Assembly: GCF_004361885.1 (NCBI RefSeq) | Contig: NZ_SNWH01000013.1 | Coordinates: 1-64,000, forward strand | Origin: Halomonas ventosae | GTDB lineage: Bacteria > Pseudomonadota > Gammaproteobacteria > Pseudomonadales > Halomonadaceae | Reading direction: 5' to 3' | Length of the DNA stretch: 64,000 nucleotides | Shown here: in pieces, positions 44,399 through 53,383 of the stretch | Position numbering within the stretch: the stretch's first letter is position 1 | Layout of the letters: each line of letters starts with the position of its first letter | The notes under the pieces: model-generated | What the model saw: only the letters and a program-made list of their open reading frames with translations | Databases searched by the model: none | What the model was told of the DNA's origin: nothing | Made by a program: the position numbers and the translations under genes

Positions 44399-45256
44399 GT
44401 GAGCCGCGCCCTGTTCGATGAGATGAGACGTCGCATGGAGCACTTCCGACGCTCCGAGCAGAAGGTCGCGCGCTTCGTGCTGCGCAACCCCGAGGAAGTG
44501 ATCCATATGCGCATCGTCGACTTGGCCACCGAGGCCAAGGTCAGCGAGCCTACCGTGGTGCGCTTCTGCCGCGCCCTGGGCTGCAATGGCTTTCAGGACT
44601 TCAAGCTGCAGCTGGCGCAGATGCTGGCTTCGGGCAGCCAGTTCGCCCAGTTCTCGATGAACGACAGCGACTCGGTGGCAGAATTCTCCCAGAGCATCTT
44701 CGATTCCACCGTGGGCACGCTGCTCTCGGTACGTGACCGGCTCGACAACGAAGCCTTGAGCCGTGCCATCAATACGCTGGCCATGGCCAACCGGGTGGAA
44801 TTCTATGGCTTCGGCGCCTCCGGTGCCGTGGCCTTCGATGCCCAGCACAAGTTTTTCCGACTGCAGATCTCCACCGCGGCCTACACCGACCCGCACATGC
44901 AGAACATGTCGGCGGTGACCCTGAAGGAGGGCGATGTGGTGGTGGCGATCTCCCAGACCGGCCGCACCCGGGCGCTGGTGGCCAGCGTGCGCCTGGCCCG
45001 CGAGGCTGGCGCCACGGTGATCGGTCTGTGCCCCAGCGGTTCGCCGCTGGCCGAGGAGGTCACGCTGCCGCTCTATATCGATGTCCACGAGGACACCGAG
45101 ATCTATACGCCGATGAGCTCGCGCATCGCCCACCTGGTGCTGGTCGATGTGCTGGCGGTGGGCGTGGCCAAGACCCGCGGCCCGAAACTCGCCGAGCAGC
45201 TCCGCGAAGTGAAGAAGAGCCTCAACCCGCTGCGCTTCCCCGAACCGAAGCCATAA
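44399..45256 (+). CDS. hexR: HexR-type transcriptional regulator (RpiR family)
   Basis: HexR represses glucose-catabolism genes (zwf, edd, gap) and senses 2-keto-3-deoxy-6-phosphogluconate. The GTG at 44399, after AAGGAG, gives VSRALFDEMRRRMEHFRRSE. The 285-residue protein has an N-terminal RpiR helix-turn-helix (VSEPTVVRFCRALGCNGFQD) and a C-terminal SIS sugar-phosphate domain (ISQTGRTRALVASVRLARE). No zwf or edd gene is in the window, so the gene name is an inference from sequence. Confidence 0.82.
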   Translation: MSRALFDEMRRRMEHFRRSEQKVARFVLRNPEEVIHMRIVDLATEAKVSEPTVVRFCRALGCNGFQDFKLQLAQMLASGSQFAQFSMNDSDSVAEFSQSIFDSTVGTLLSVRDRLDNEALSRAINTLAMANRVEFYGFGASGAVAFDAQHKFFRLQISTAAYTDPHMQNMSAVTLKEGDVVVAISQTGRTRALVASVRLAREAGATVIGLCPSGSPLAEEVTLPLYIDVHEDTEIYTPMSSRIAHLVLVDVLAVGVAKTRGPKLAEQLREVKKSLNPLRFPEPKP

Positions 45257-45322
45257 GCTGTAAGCTATAAGTAAAAATCGTTGCCGTTGGTGAACTTGGG
45301 TAGAGTCCCAGCTTACGGCTTC
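45255..45322. repeat. AAGCT-type inverted repeat between hexR and uvrD
   Basis: AGCTGTAAGCT (45256-45266) and AGCTTACGGCT (45310-45320) form an inverted repeat with one mismatch. The left arm overlaps the hexR stop codon and contains the tandem heptamer AAGCTGT/AAGCTAT. It resembles the element at 57202-57295. Confidence 0.5.
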
Positions 45323-45386
45323 CCGCGCCGAGGCGGGGGCATATGATAAGCTGTTCGCCCATTTTCCGAGCAGCGATGCCTTCCCC

Positions 45387-47591
45387 ATGGACGACGTCAC
45401 GGCGATTCTCGATCATATGAATCCGGCCCAGCGCGAGGCCGTCAGTGCGCCCCAGGGCAACATGCTGGTGCTGGCCGGGGCCGGGTCCGGCAAGACCCGG
45501 GTGCTGGTCCATCGCATCGCCTGGCTGATGCAGGCCGAGGGCCTCTCCCCCTACGCCGTGCTCGCCGTGACCTTCACCAACAAGGCGGCCCGCGAGATGC
45601 GCACCCGTCTGGAGGCGCTGCTGGGTATCTCGTTGCGCCATGTCTGGGTGGGCACCTTCCACTCCATCGCCCATCGCCTGCTACGTACCCACTGGCAGGA
45701 TGCCCGGCTGCCCCAGCACTTCCAGATCATCGACAGTGACGACCAGCTGCGGCTGGTCAAACGGCTGCTCAAGGACCATCGCATCGACGACGAGCGTTTC
45801 CCGCCGCGTCAGGTGCAATCGTTCATTTCGGGCTGCAAGGAGGAGGGGCTGCGCCCCCATCAGGTAGATGCCCATGGCGATGCCTACCTGGCCCAGATGG
45901 TCGAGCTCTATGAGCGCTACCAGCTGACCTGCGAGCGCGGTGGCCTGGTCGACTTCGGCGAGCTCTTGCTGCGCAGCCTGGAACTATTGCGGGACACCCC
46001 GGCGCTGCTGGCCCACTACCAGGCGCGCTTTGGCCATGTGCTGGTCGACGAGTTCCAGGATACCAATACCCTGCAGTACGCCTGGCTCAAGCTGCTCACC
46101 GGCATGCAGACGCCGATGACCGTGGTCGGCGACGACGACCAGTCGATCTACGGCTGGCGCGGGGCACGCATCGAGAATATTCGGCGCTTCGAGCAGGAGT
46201 TCCCCGCCACCAAGACGGTGCGACTGGAGCAGAACTACCGCTCCACCAGCGCCATTCTCGATGCCGCCAATGCGTTGATCCGCCACAATGCCGAGCGCAT
46301 GGGCAAGGAGCTGTGGACCGAGGGCGCCAGGGGCGAGCCGATCTCCGTCTACTCGGGCTTCAACGATCTGGACGAGGCGCGCTTCATCGTCGATACCATT
46401 CGCGAGAAGGTCGAGGAGGGCTTCAACCGGCGCGAGATCGCCATCCTCTACCGCTCCAACGCCCAGTCCCGGGTGCTGGAGGAGACGCTGATCCGCCAGG
46501 GGGTGCCCTACCGCATCTACGGCGGCCAGCGCTTCTACGAGCGTCTGGAGATCAAGAACGCCCTGGCCTATCTGCGCCTGCTGCTCAATCGTGACGACGA
46601 CGCCTCCCTGGAGCGGGTGATCAACGTCCCGGCCCGGGGCATCGGCACCCGTACCGTGGAGGTGCTGCGCAATCGCGCCCGGCACAGCGAGGTCTCGCTG
46701 TGGCAGGCGTTGCACGACAGCCTGCTGGATGCCTCGCTCAAGGGGCGTGCCGCCACCTCGGTTCGCGCCTTCGCCGAGCTGATCGAGCGACTCGACAACG
46801 ACACCGCCGGCCTGGCCCTGCACGAGATCATCGATCATGTGATCGAGCGTAGCGGCTTGATCGAGCACCATCGCAGCGAGAAGGGCGAGAAGGGTCAGGC
46901 CAGGGTCGAGAACCTGGAGGAGCTGGTCACCGCCGCTCGGGCCTTTACCCAGGGCGACGCCTTCGAGCCCCCCGAGGTCGGCGAGGGAGCGGTGGCCCTG
47001 GAGGCCTTCCTCTCCGAGGCGGCGCTCAACGCCGGCGACCACGAGGCTGACGAGTTCGAAGACTGCGTGCAGCTGATGACCCTGCACTCGGCCAAGGGCC
47101 TGGAGTTCCCGGTGGTGTTCATCGCCGGGGTCGAGGAGGGGCTCTTCCCGCACCGCATGTCGCTGGAGGAACCGGGTCGTCTGGAGGAGGAGCGGCGCCT
47201 CTGCTACGTGGGCCTGACTCGTGCCATGCGCAAGCTCTACCTGACCCACGCGGAGCTGCGTCGCCTGCACGGCAAGGAGACCTTCCAACGGGCCTCACGC
47301 TTTTTGCGCGAGCTGCCGGAGGAGTACCTGGAAGAGGTGCGCTTGCGCGGCCAGATCTCGCGTCCGGTAACCACTCGCCCGACGGTGGGACGCTCGCGAC
47401 AGACCACGGTCGACGGGGGCGACGAGCTGCCGTTGCTCTCGCTGGGCCAGCGGGTCAGCCATCCGGTGTTCGGCGAGGGGGTGATACTCAACGCCGAGGG
47501 CGAGGGCGAGCGCGCCCGGGTCCAGGTCAGCTTCGAGGGCGAGGGCGACAAGTGGCTGGTGCTGGGCTTTGCCAAGCTGACGCCCCTATGA
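45387..47591 (+). CDS. uvrD: DNA helicase II UvrD
   Basis: UvrD is a superfamily 1A 3'-5' helicase used in nucleotide excision and mismatch repair. The 734-residue length is close to E. coli UvrD (about 720). It carries Walker A GAGSGKT, AVTFTNKAAREM (motif Ia), VDEFQDTN (motif II), GDDDQSIYGWRGA (motif III), LEQNYRST (motif IV), LMTLHSAKGLEF (motif V) and CYVGLTRAM (motif VI). The C-terminal GQRVSHPVFGEGVIL is the UvrD tail, which is absent in Rep. Confidence 0.97.
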   Translation: MDDVTAILDHMNPAQREAVSAPQGNMLVLAGAGSGKTRVLVHRIAWLMQAEGLSPYAVLAVTFTNKAAREMRTRLEALLGISLRHVWVGTFHSIAHRLLRTHWQDARLPQHFQIIDSDDQLRLVKRLLKDHRIDDERFPPRQVQSFISGCKEEGLRPHQVDAHGDAYLAQMVELYERYQLTCERGGLVDFGELLLRSLELLRDTPALLAHYQARFGHVLVDEFQDTNTLQYAWLKLLTGMQTPMTVVGDDDQSIYGWRGARIENIRRFEQEFPATKTVRLEQNYRSTSAILDAANALIRHNAERMGKELWTEGARGEPISVYSGFNDLDEARFIVDTIREKVEEGFNRREIAILYRSNAQSRVLEETLIRQGVPYRIYGGQRFYERLEIKNALAYLRLLLNRDDDASLERVINVPARGIGTRTVEVLRNRARHSEVSLWQALHDSLLDASLKGRAATSVRAFAELIERLDNDTAGLALHEIIDHVIERSGLIEHHRSEKGEKGQARVENLEELVTAARAFTQGDAFEPPEVGEGAVALEAFLSEAALNAGDHEADEFEDCVQLMTLHSAKGLEFPVVFIAGVEEGLFPHRMSLEEPGRLEEERRLCYVGLTRAMRKLYLTHAELRRLHGKETFQRASRFLRELPEEYLEEVRLRGQISRPVTTRPTVGRSRQTTVDGGDELPLLSLGQRVSHPVFGEGVILNAEGEGERARVQVSFEGEGDKWLVLGFAKLTPL

Positions 47592-47639
47592 TGGGGGGCG
47601 AGCTCATCCTGTTCAGTGTCATCATGGAGCGAAGAAAGT

Positions 47640-48113
47640 ATGCGAGCGATGCTAAAACGCTGGTTCCCGGAAGTTACCACACAGTGGTCCTCCCTGAGCG
47701 GCTACCAGCGCTTCGAGCGACTGGTATCGCTGGTACTGACGACCGCCATCGGTGGTGTGGTCCTGGTCGCGCTGTATTACCTGATCGATCATGTGATACA
47801 TCTATTGTTCGTACAGACCCGCGACCCCTTCGACTACCGGGTGTTCCAGGCCGTCTTCGACATGATCCTCACGGTGTTGATTGCCATGGAGTTCAATAAC
47901 TCCATCGTGCGCACCATGAACCACGACGGTGGTTTCATCCAGGTGGAGATCGTGGTGCTGATCGCCATCATGGCGCTGGTGCGGAAATTCATGGTGATGG
48001 ACCTCGACAGCATCGATCCTTGGAAGATTTTAGCACTGGCCGCCGGTGTCCTGTCCCTGGGCATCTGTTACTGGCTGGTACGCCAGGGGAATCGGCATGG
48101 ACCGCAACGGTGA
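47640..48113 (+). CDS. PsiE-like phosphate-starvation-inducible membrane protein
   Basis: The 157-residue protein has about four transmembrane helices and resembles the PsiE family. The start at 47640 is chosen, but a GTG at 47616 in frame is also possible. Helices include LVLTTAIGGVVLVALYYLID and IVVLIAIMALVRKFMVMDL; the cytoplasmic tail is short. The biochemical role of PsiE is not established. It lies two genes upstream of the decayed pst-phoU locus, but no PhoB box was seen upstream. Confidence 0.75.
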   Translation: MRAMLKRWFPEVTTQWSSLSGYQRFERLVSLVLTTAIGGVVLVALYYLIDHVIHLLFVQTRDPFDYRVFQAVFDMILTVLIAMEFNNSIVRTMNHDGGFIQVEIVVLIAIMALVRKFMVMDLDSIDPWKILALAAGVLSLGICYWLVRQGNRHGPQR

Positions 48114-48215
48114 TCTCTCCCGTGCCATGCGGTCGCTTTCTCGTGACCCGCGCAGACAGGGTCGGGCGCCGCGGACGGGACATCCACAATAACGCTTCTG
48201 GAGCTATCGCCTACC

Positions 48216-49304
48216 ATGCAACGTCGCAGATTTCTCAAATCCGCCGGCCTCGGTGCCGCCGGTGTGGCCGCCGCCCCCTTCATCTCCACGGCCAGTGCCC
48301 AGCAGACCATCACCTGGGACATGGTGACCTCCTGGCCCAAGAATTTCCCGGCGCTGGGTACCGGGGCCAATGATTTCGCCGCGCGCATCGAGCGCCTCTC
48401 CGGGGGCCGCATGAAGATCCGCGTGCATGGCGCCGGCGAACTGGTGCCCGCCCTGGAGGTGTTCGACGCGGTGGGCGAGGGCACCGCCGAAATGGGCCAC
48501 TCCGCCTCCTACTACTGGCGCGGCAAGACCCTGGCCGCCCAGTTCTTCACCGCTGTTCCCTTCGGCATGACCACTACTGAGACCAACGCCTGGCTCTACT
48601 ACGGTGGCGGCCATGAGCTGTGGGACGAGGTGTACGCCCAGTTCAACCTCAAGCCCTTCCCGGTGGGCAATACCGGCACCCAGATGGCCGGCTGGTTCAA
48701 GAAGGAGATCCACTCGCTGGAGGACATGCAGGGCCTCAAGCTGCGCCTGCCGGGCCTGGCCGGCGAGGCGATGAACGGCATCGGCGTGACCACGATGAAC
48801 ATCCCCGGGTCCGAGATCTTCACCTCCCTGCAGACCGGCGTGCTGGATGCCGCCGACTGGGTCGGTCCCTATAACGACCTGGCCTTCGGCCTGCACCAGG
48901 TGGCCAATTACTACTACACCTCGGCCTGGAACGAGCCCAGCGCCATCATCGAGGCCACCGTCAATCTGGACGCCTGGAATGCCCTGCCCGACGACCTCAA
49001 GGCGGTGGTCAGCGAGGCGGCGATGGCCTCCAACCTGGCGATGATCAGCGAGTTCGCGTTACGCAACGCCGAAGCCCTCGAGACGCTGGTCAATGAGCAT
49101 GGTGTGGAGCTGCGTCGCTTCCCGGACGACGTCCTGAAAGCGCTTTATGTCTCCTCGCAGCAGGTGCTCGAAAGGCAGGTGGCGGCCGACGAAATCTCGC
49201 GCAGGGTCTACGACTCCTACACCGCCTTCCAGCGCAAGGTGCAGCGCTTCACCGAGGTGGGCGAGTTCGCCTACCTGAAGACCCGGGAGAAGGTCGGCGC
49301 CTGA
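48216..49304 (+). CDS. TRAP transporter solute-binding protein (DctP family), Tat-exported
   Basis: This is a periplasmic binding protein of a tripartite ATP-independent transporter. The N terminus MQRRRFLKSAGLGAAGVAAA has a twin-arginine signal (RRRFLK) with cleavage expected after TASA. The 362-residue sequence has WDMVTSWPKNFPALGTGA and a conserved GWFKKEIHSLEDMQGLKLR segment, close to the TakP-type alpha-keto-acid binders. No dctQ or dctM membrane genes are next to it, so it is either an orphan or works with a distant membrane pair. The substrate is unproven. Confidence 0.87.
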   Translation: MQRRRFLKSAGLGAAGVAAAPFISTASAQQTITWDMVTSWPKNFPALGTGANDFAARIERLSGGRMKIRVHGAGELVPALEVFDAVGEGTAEMGHSASYYWRGKTLAAQFFTAVPFGMTTTETNAWLYYGGGHELWDEVYAQFNLKPFPVGNTGTQMAGWFKKEIHSLEDMQGLKLRLPGLAGEAMNGIGVTTMNIPGSEIFTSLQTGVLDAADWVGPYNDLAFGLHQVANYYYTSAWNEPSAIIEATVNLDAWNALPDDLKAVVSEAAMASNLAMISEFALRNAEALETLVNEHGVELRRFPDDVLKALYVSSQQVLERQVAADEISRRVYDSYTAFQRKVQRFTEVGEFAYLKTREKVGA

Positions 49305-49375
49305 CGACTCTCGCCCTCCTTTGCCACCCCTCATGGGCGCCCCTTGAGTCTGGCGAGGGTGGCTCAGTCGGTGGT

Positions 49376-49783
49376 TCAGTCGTTTTGGCTAACGGCCCGG
49401 ATCCGTCCGTTGTCATCTAGCGCGACCATCACGAAGCGGGCCTCGGTGACCTTGTGCAGTTCGTCGGGGTCGCGTTCATGGGGGGCACGGATCCACACTT
49501 CTACATCGATCTTGAGTGAGCTGTGGCCAATCTCGCTGACTCGGGTGAAGATGTTGACCATCGAACCGACGCGGACCGGGCACAGGAAGTCCATGGCCTC
49601 GATGGCCACGGTCGCCGTGCGACCCCGGGCCTCACGGCCGGCGGCCACCTCGGCGGCCTGGTCCATGCGGGCGACCAGCCAGCCGCCGGGAATGTCGCCA
49701 TGCAGGTTGGTGTCCTGGCGACTGGCCAGCAGCTTGAGGGTCAATTGACCCTGGGGAGCGGGGATATCGTCGATGTCTGTCAT
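49376..49783 (-). CDS. Acyl-CoA thioesterase, YciA-like
   Basis: This is a hot-dog-fold acyl-CoA thioesterase of the YciA type. The 135-residue protein has the conserved N-terminal segment DTNLHGDIPGGWLVARMDQA with the general-base aspartate, then AMDFLCPVRVGSMVNIFTRV. The E. coli YciA length is similar. It is convergent with the TRAP binding-protein gene. The natural substrate is not determined here. Confidence 0.88.
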   Translation of the reverse strand: MTDIDDIPAPQGQLTLKLLASRQDTNLHGDIPGGWLVARMDQAAEVAAGREARGRTATVAIEAMDFLCPVRVGSMVNIFTRVSEIGHSSLKIDVEVWIRAPHERDPDELHKVTEARFVMVALDDNGRIRAVSQND

Positions 49784-49919
49784 GGAAGGCTTTACAACTC
49801 GGGTTGTTGTTGTGGCGCGTGATCAGCTCGCCATGATATACGCCGAGGGCTGCGGTTCACCACCATGGCGACACGCTGCCTTGTTGCCGTTCCTTCTTTG
49901 GTTCATCGAGGAGGCTGTC

Positions 49920-50085
49920 ATGTTTGCCATCCTGCGTCGTTGCCTGGCCTCCTGGCTGTTGGTAGCACCTACTGCTGCTGGTCTATGCCACGGTGCTGCT
50001 GCTGGTGATCCTGGTACTTAATCTGACTGCAATATTTCTACGTCACCATATCGGTACGCGCTATGGGACGCTGAGTCATCGGTGA
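49920..50085 (+). pseudogene. pstA: Remnant of phosphate ABC permease pstA
   Basis: An ATG at 49920 with a strong GAGGAGG ribosome binding site opens a frame, MFAILRRCLASWLLVA, that stops at 50021. The same DNA in another frame ends [19 protein letters not shown] and stops at 50085, resembling a PstA C terminus. The two ends are out of frame and the core of about 250 codons is missing, so this looks like a large internal deletion plus frameshift. The match to PstA is by sequence feel and by position before a pstB remnant. Confidence 0.6.
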
Positions 50086-50117
50086 GCCCACGACTGTCGC
50101 GCCATCCGGGAGCCCCG

Positions 50118-50484
50118 ATGCCCTTCGCCCAGGATCTGACTGCGCCGCCCGCTCTGCCGGCATTGATCGACTTCTCCCCTGCGGCCAGCAGCTTGGCCCT
50201 CCGGGGGGTGAGCCTCGCCTATGGTGACAGTCCGGCGCTGCGCAACCTGACGCTGCGCCTACCACGCCATCGGGTGACAGCCTTTATCGATCCCTCCGGC
50301 TGTGGCAAGTCGACCCATGACAATGTGGCCTTCGGCTTGCGCCTGCAAGGTAGCCTGAGCAAGCGCGACGACATCATCGAGTGGGCGCTACGGCGAACTG
50401 GTGGAATATGGCTCCACCGATAGCCTGTTCACCAATCCGCACCTGCGGCGTACCCAAAACCACATTACTGGGCGCATGGCCTGA
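50118..50484 (+). pseudogene. pstB: Decayed phosphate ABC transporter ATPase pstB
   Basis: The frame from 50118 resembles PstB up to its Walker A region, which reads DPSGCGKST (GPSGCGKST in intact PstB). It then jumps straight to [10 protein letters not shown], a segment that lies well downstream in the normal protein. A stop ends the frame at 50423. In another frame, [16 protein letters not shown] and QNHITGRMA, the normal C terminus, run to 50484. The Q-loop, signature motif and Walker B are all missing. The protein cannot be a working ATPase. phoU follows 29 bp later. Confidence 0.85.
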
Positions 50485-50513
50485 CGGCCGGCCTTAAGCA
50501 AAGGAGAGATCCC

Positions 50514-51242
50514 ATGGACATCACCAGCAACATCCACAGCCAGCATATCTCCCGGCAGTTCAACCAGGAGCTCGAGGAGCTCAAGACCCACCTGATGGCG
50601 ATGGGGGGGCTGGTCGAGAAGCAGGTTCAGGACGCCGTGGCCGCCCTGCTCGAGAGCGATTCTGAACTGGGCAGGCGGGTGGTCGACAACGATCGGGCAG
50701 TCAACGACATGCAGATCAAGATCGACGAGGAGAGCACCCAGGTGCTGGCGCGGCGCCAGCCCACCGCCTCCGACCTGCGCCTGGTACTGGCGGTGATCCG
50801 TGCCGCTTCCGACCTGGAGCGGATCGGCGACGAGGCAAGCAAGATCGCCCGCAATGCCATCGAGCTGATCGACGCCAACAACGGCAATCGCGGCTTCGTC
50901 GAGGTGCGCATGATCAGCGAGCACGTGCGGCGCATGGTGCGCGACGCCCTGACCTCCTTCGCGCGCCTCGACACCGAACTGGCGATCAAGCTGGTGCATG
51001 AGGACGAGGAGGTGGACAACGAGTACCGCACCGCCATGCGCTCGCTGATGACCTTCATGATGGAGGATGCCCGTTCGATCTCGCCGATCCTCAGTCTGAT
51101 GTGGATCCTGCGCGCCCTGGAGCGCATCGGCGACCATGCCAATAACCTGGCCGAGTACGTGGTCTACCTGGTCAAGGGGCTCGATATCCGCCATACCAGC
51201 CCGGATGACCTCGACGAGCAGGCAATCACCCGCAAGGGTTGA
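50514..51242 (+). CDS. phoU: Phosphate signalling complex protein PhoU
   Basis: PhoU keeps the PhoR kinase silent when phosphate is plentiful, normally together with the Pst transporter. The 242-residue all-helical protein has two repeated PhoU domains. Conserved acidic helices include RIGDEASKIARNAIEL and ERIGDHANNLAEYVVYL, which bind metals in the family. The frame is intact and has GGAGAG upstream. It stands downstream of ruined pstA and pstB and upstream of cysZ and phoBR. Confidence 0.95.
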   Translation: MDITSNIHSQHISRQFNQELEELKTHLMAMGGLVEKQVQDAVAALLESDSELGRRVVDNDRAVNDMQIKIDEESTQVLARRQPTASDLRLVLAVIRAASDLERIGDEASKIARNAIELIDANNGNRGFVEVRMISEHVRRMVRDALTSFARLDTELAIKLVHEDEEVDNEYRTAMRSLMTFMMEDARSISPILSLMWILRALERIGDHANNLAEYVVYLVKGLDIRHTSPDDLDEQAITRKG

Positions 51243-51270
51243 CCGCGAACGCCTCCTGGCCGTCAATATC

Positions 51271-51302
51271 GCAGGCCGCCGCCCAATCGGGCGGCGGCCT
51301 GC
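51271..51302 (+). terminator. Terminator after phoU
   Basis: A perfect 14-bp stem, GCAGGCCGCCGCCC (51271-51284) and GGGCGGCGGCCTGC (51289-51302), has an AATC loop. There is no T run. Confidence 0.65.
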
Positions 51303-51325
51303 GGCGTGATAGGAGGAAGTGACGA

Positions 51326-52078
51326 ATGCTCGATGCCCTGACGGCGCTGACCCGCGGGACCCGCCTGGTCTACTCCCGCGGCCTGCGGCGCTATGTGTTC
51401 CTGCCGATACTGGTCAACCTGCTGGTCTATGGCGGCATGCTCGGGTACGTGCTGGGCCACTTCGGCGGCTGGCTGGATCACTGGATGGCGATGGTCCCCG
51501 AGTGGCTGGCCTGGCTCTCCTGGCTGATCTGGCCGCTCTTCGTGGTCAGCCTGGTGCTGATCGTCTTCTTCACCTTCACCCTGGTGACCCACCTGATCGC
51601 CGCGCCCTTCTACGGCTTTCTGGCCGCCCGGGTGGAGATGCAGGCGACCGGCCGGCCGCCGCTGGACGACCGCGGGCTGGCGCGGACCGTCGTGGACGCC
51701 ATGGGGCGTGAACTGGTCAAGCTGGGCTACATCCTGCCGCGCATGGCGCTGCTCTTCGTGCTCAGCTGGATCCCGGTGCTCAACCTGATTGCGCCGCTGC
51801 TGTGGGCGGCCTTCTCGGCCTGGATGATGGCCATCACCTACCTCGACTACCCCATGGACAACAACATGGTCAGCTTCCGCGACATGCGTCGCCGGCTGAA
51901 GGCGCGCTGGTGGCCTACCCTCACCTACGGCGGCTGGGTGACCCTGATCACCTGGTTGCCGCTGGCCAACCTCTTCCTGCTGCCCGGGGCCGTGGCTGCC
52001 GCGGTGCTGATGTGGGAGCGCCACTATCGTGACATCGAGGCCGGCACGGCCCCGGGTGGTCCGCTTCAGGCGCGCTGA
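51326..52078 (+). CDS. cysZ: CysZ-like sulfate transporter
   Basis: CysZ is a membrane protein for sulfate entry. The 250-residue protein has about four to six hydrophobic segments and opens LTRGTRLVYSRGLRRYVFLP, a family feature. LDYPMDNNMVSFRDMRRRLK, the conserved cytoplasmic loop, is also present. GGAGGAAG lies upstream of the start. Its 3' end overlaps the 3' end of phoR by about 13 bp on the opposite strand. Confidence 0.9.
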   Translation: MLDALTALTRGTRLVYSRGLRRYVFLPILVNLLVYGGMLGYVLGHFGGWLDHWMAMVPEWLAWLSWLIWPLFVVSLVLIVFFTFTLVTHLIAAPFYGFLAARVEMQATGRPPLDDRGLARTVVDAMGRELVKLGYILPRMALLFVLSWIPVLNLIAPLLWAAFSAWMMAITYLDYPMDNNMVSFRDMRRRLKARWWPTLTYGGWVTLITWLPLANLFLLPGAVAAAVLMWERHYRDIEAGTAPGGPLQAR

Positions 52079-53382
52079 GCCCTCTCTGCCGCCGTATCTC
52101 GCAGGCGCTCGGCGGGGAACAGGCAGCGGAAGGTGGCGCCGCGGCCGGGGAGGGAGTCGATCTCCAGTCGGGCATCGTGGCGCAGCAGCACGTGCTTGAC
52201 GATGGCCAGCCCCAGGCCGGTGCCGCCGGTGGCGGTGCTGCGGCCCTTGTCGACCCGGTAGAAGCGCTCGGTGAGCCGCGGCAGATGCACCGGGTCGATG
52301 CCCTCGCCATCATCGGCTACCTCTAGGCAGGCGCCCGCGCCATGGGGGCGCCAGCGCAGCACGATATGCCGCCCCTCCCCGGCATAGCGCACGGCATTGA
52401 AGGTCAGATTGGAGAGCGCGCTGCGGATCTCCTGCTCGCTGCCGAGCAGGGCGCGAGACTCCTCGACCTCTACCGTGATCGACTGGCGACCGTCGGAGAG
52501 CGCCACGGCGTCGCTCTGTACGGCATGCAGTAGTTCATCCATCGCCAGCGGCGCGTCATCCCGCCCGCCCTGGTCGATCTCCAGACGCGAGAGTAGCAGC
52601 AGGTCGTTGACTAGGTTCTGCATGCGCTCGGTCTGGGCCTTCATCTGCACCAGGCCGCGGCCCAGCCGCGGCGGCAGCTGGTCGGCCATGTCGCCATAGG
52701 TCTCCAGGTAACCGGCCAGCACGGTCAGCGGTGTGCGCAACTCGTGGGAGACGTTGGCCACGAAGTCGCGACGCATCTGCTCCAGGCGGTGCAGGCGGGT
52801 GATGTCGCGGGCCATCACCAGGCGCTCGTCGTCGCCGTAGAGGGTGATCTGGAACTGCAGGATCAGCCTCTCGTCGATGGGTGAGGGCAGGGTCAGCGGC
52901 TCGCGATAGTCGCGGCCATGGAAATAGTCGACGAAGCGCGGGTCACGCAGCAGGTTGGTAATGTGCTGGCCGCGGTCGAGTTGGGGCTTGAGGCCGAGCA
53001 TGCGTTCGGCCGCGCTGTTCCACCACTCCAGGTCGCCGTGACGGTCGAGCATCACCACGCTGTCGCGCATCGCCTCGGAGGATTCCTGGATGCGCTGCAG
53101 CGTGGCCCGCAGCCGCTGCTGGGTGAGGGCCTGGCGCTTCTGGTAGCGGTAGAGGCGGTCGAACAGCTCGCCCCACAGGCCGCTGGCGGCGGGAGGTTCT
53201 TCCTGGGGGCGCAGAGTGAGCCACTGGTAGAGGGCGTGCAGCTGGCGCAGGTGGAAGGCCAGGCAGAGCGAGAGGCCGACGGTGATGCCGGCCACCACAG
53301 CGGAGAAGGGCCAGCCGAATAGCGCCCCGGCGGCGACCAGGGTCACCAGGCGCCAGAACTCGCCTCGCCAGAGCCGTCCCAC
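52066..53382 (-). CDS. phoR: Phosphate regulon sensor histidine kinase PhoR
   Basis: PhoR phosphorylates PhoB when phosphate is scarce. The GTG at 53382, one base after the phoB stop codon, gives a 438-residue protein, the normal size; a longer frame overlapping phoB is not used. Two N-terminal membrane segments are followed by a PAS domain, the dimerisation/phosphoacceptor helix NVSHELRTPLTVLAGYLETY (His is the phosphorylation site) and an HATPase domain with DDGEGIDPVHLPRLTERFY and GTGLGLAIVKH. Confidence 0.96.
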   Translation of the reverse strand: MGRLWRGEFWRLVTLVAAGALFGWPFSAVVAGITVGLSLCLAFHLRQLHALYQWLTLRPQEEPPAASGLWGELFDRLYRYQKRQALTQQRLRATLQRIQESSEAMRDSVVMLDRHGDLEWWNSAAERMLGLKPQLDRGQHITNLLRDPRFVDYFHGRDYREPLTLPSPIDERLILQFQITLYGDDERLVMARDITRLHRLEQMRRDFVANVSHELRTPLTVLAGYLETYGDMADQLPPRLGRGLVQMKAQTERMQNLVNDLLLLSRLEIDQGGRDDAPLAMDELLHAVQSDAVALSDGRQSITVEVEESRALLGSEQEIRSALSNLTFNAVRYAGEGRHIVLRWRPHGAGACLEVADDGEGIDPVHLPRLTERFYRVDKGRSTATGGTGLGLAIVKHVLLRHDARLEIDSLPGRGATFRCLFPAERLRDTAAERAQRA

Positions 53383-53383
53383 G

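Noticed and set aside
45984..47288. Long minus-strand frame opposite uvrD
   Set aside because: It fully overlaps a well-supported helicase gene and has no ribosome binding site or known motifs.
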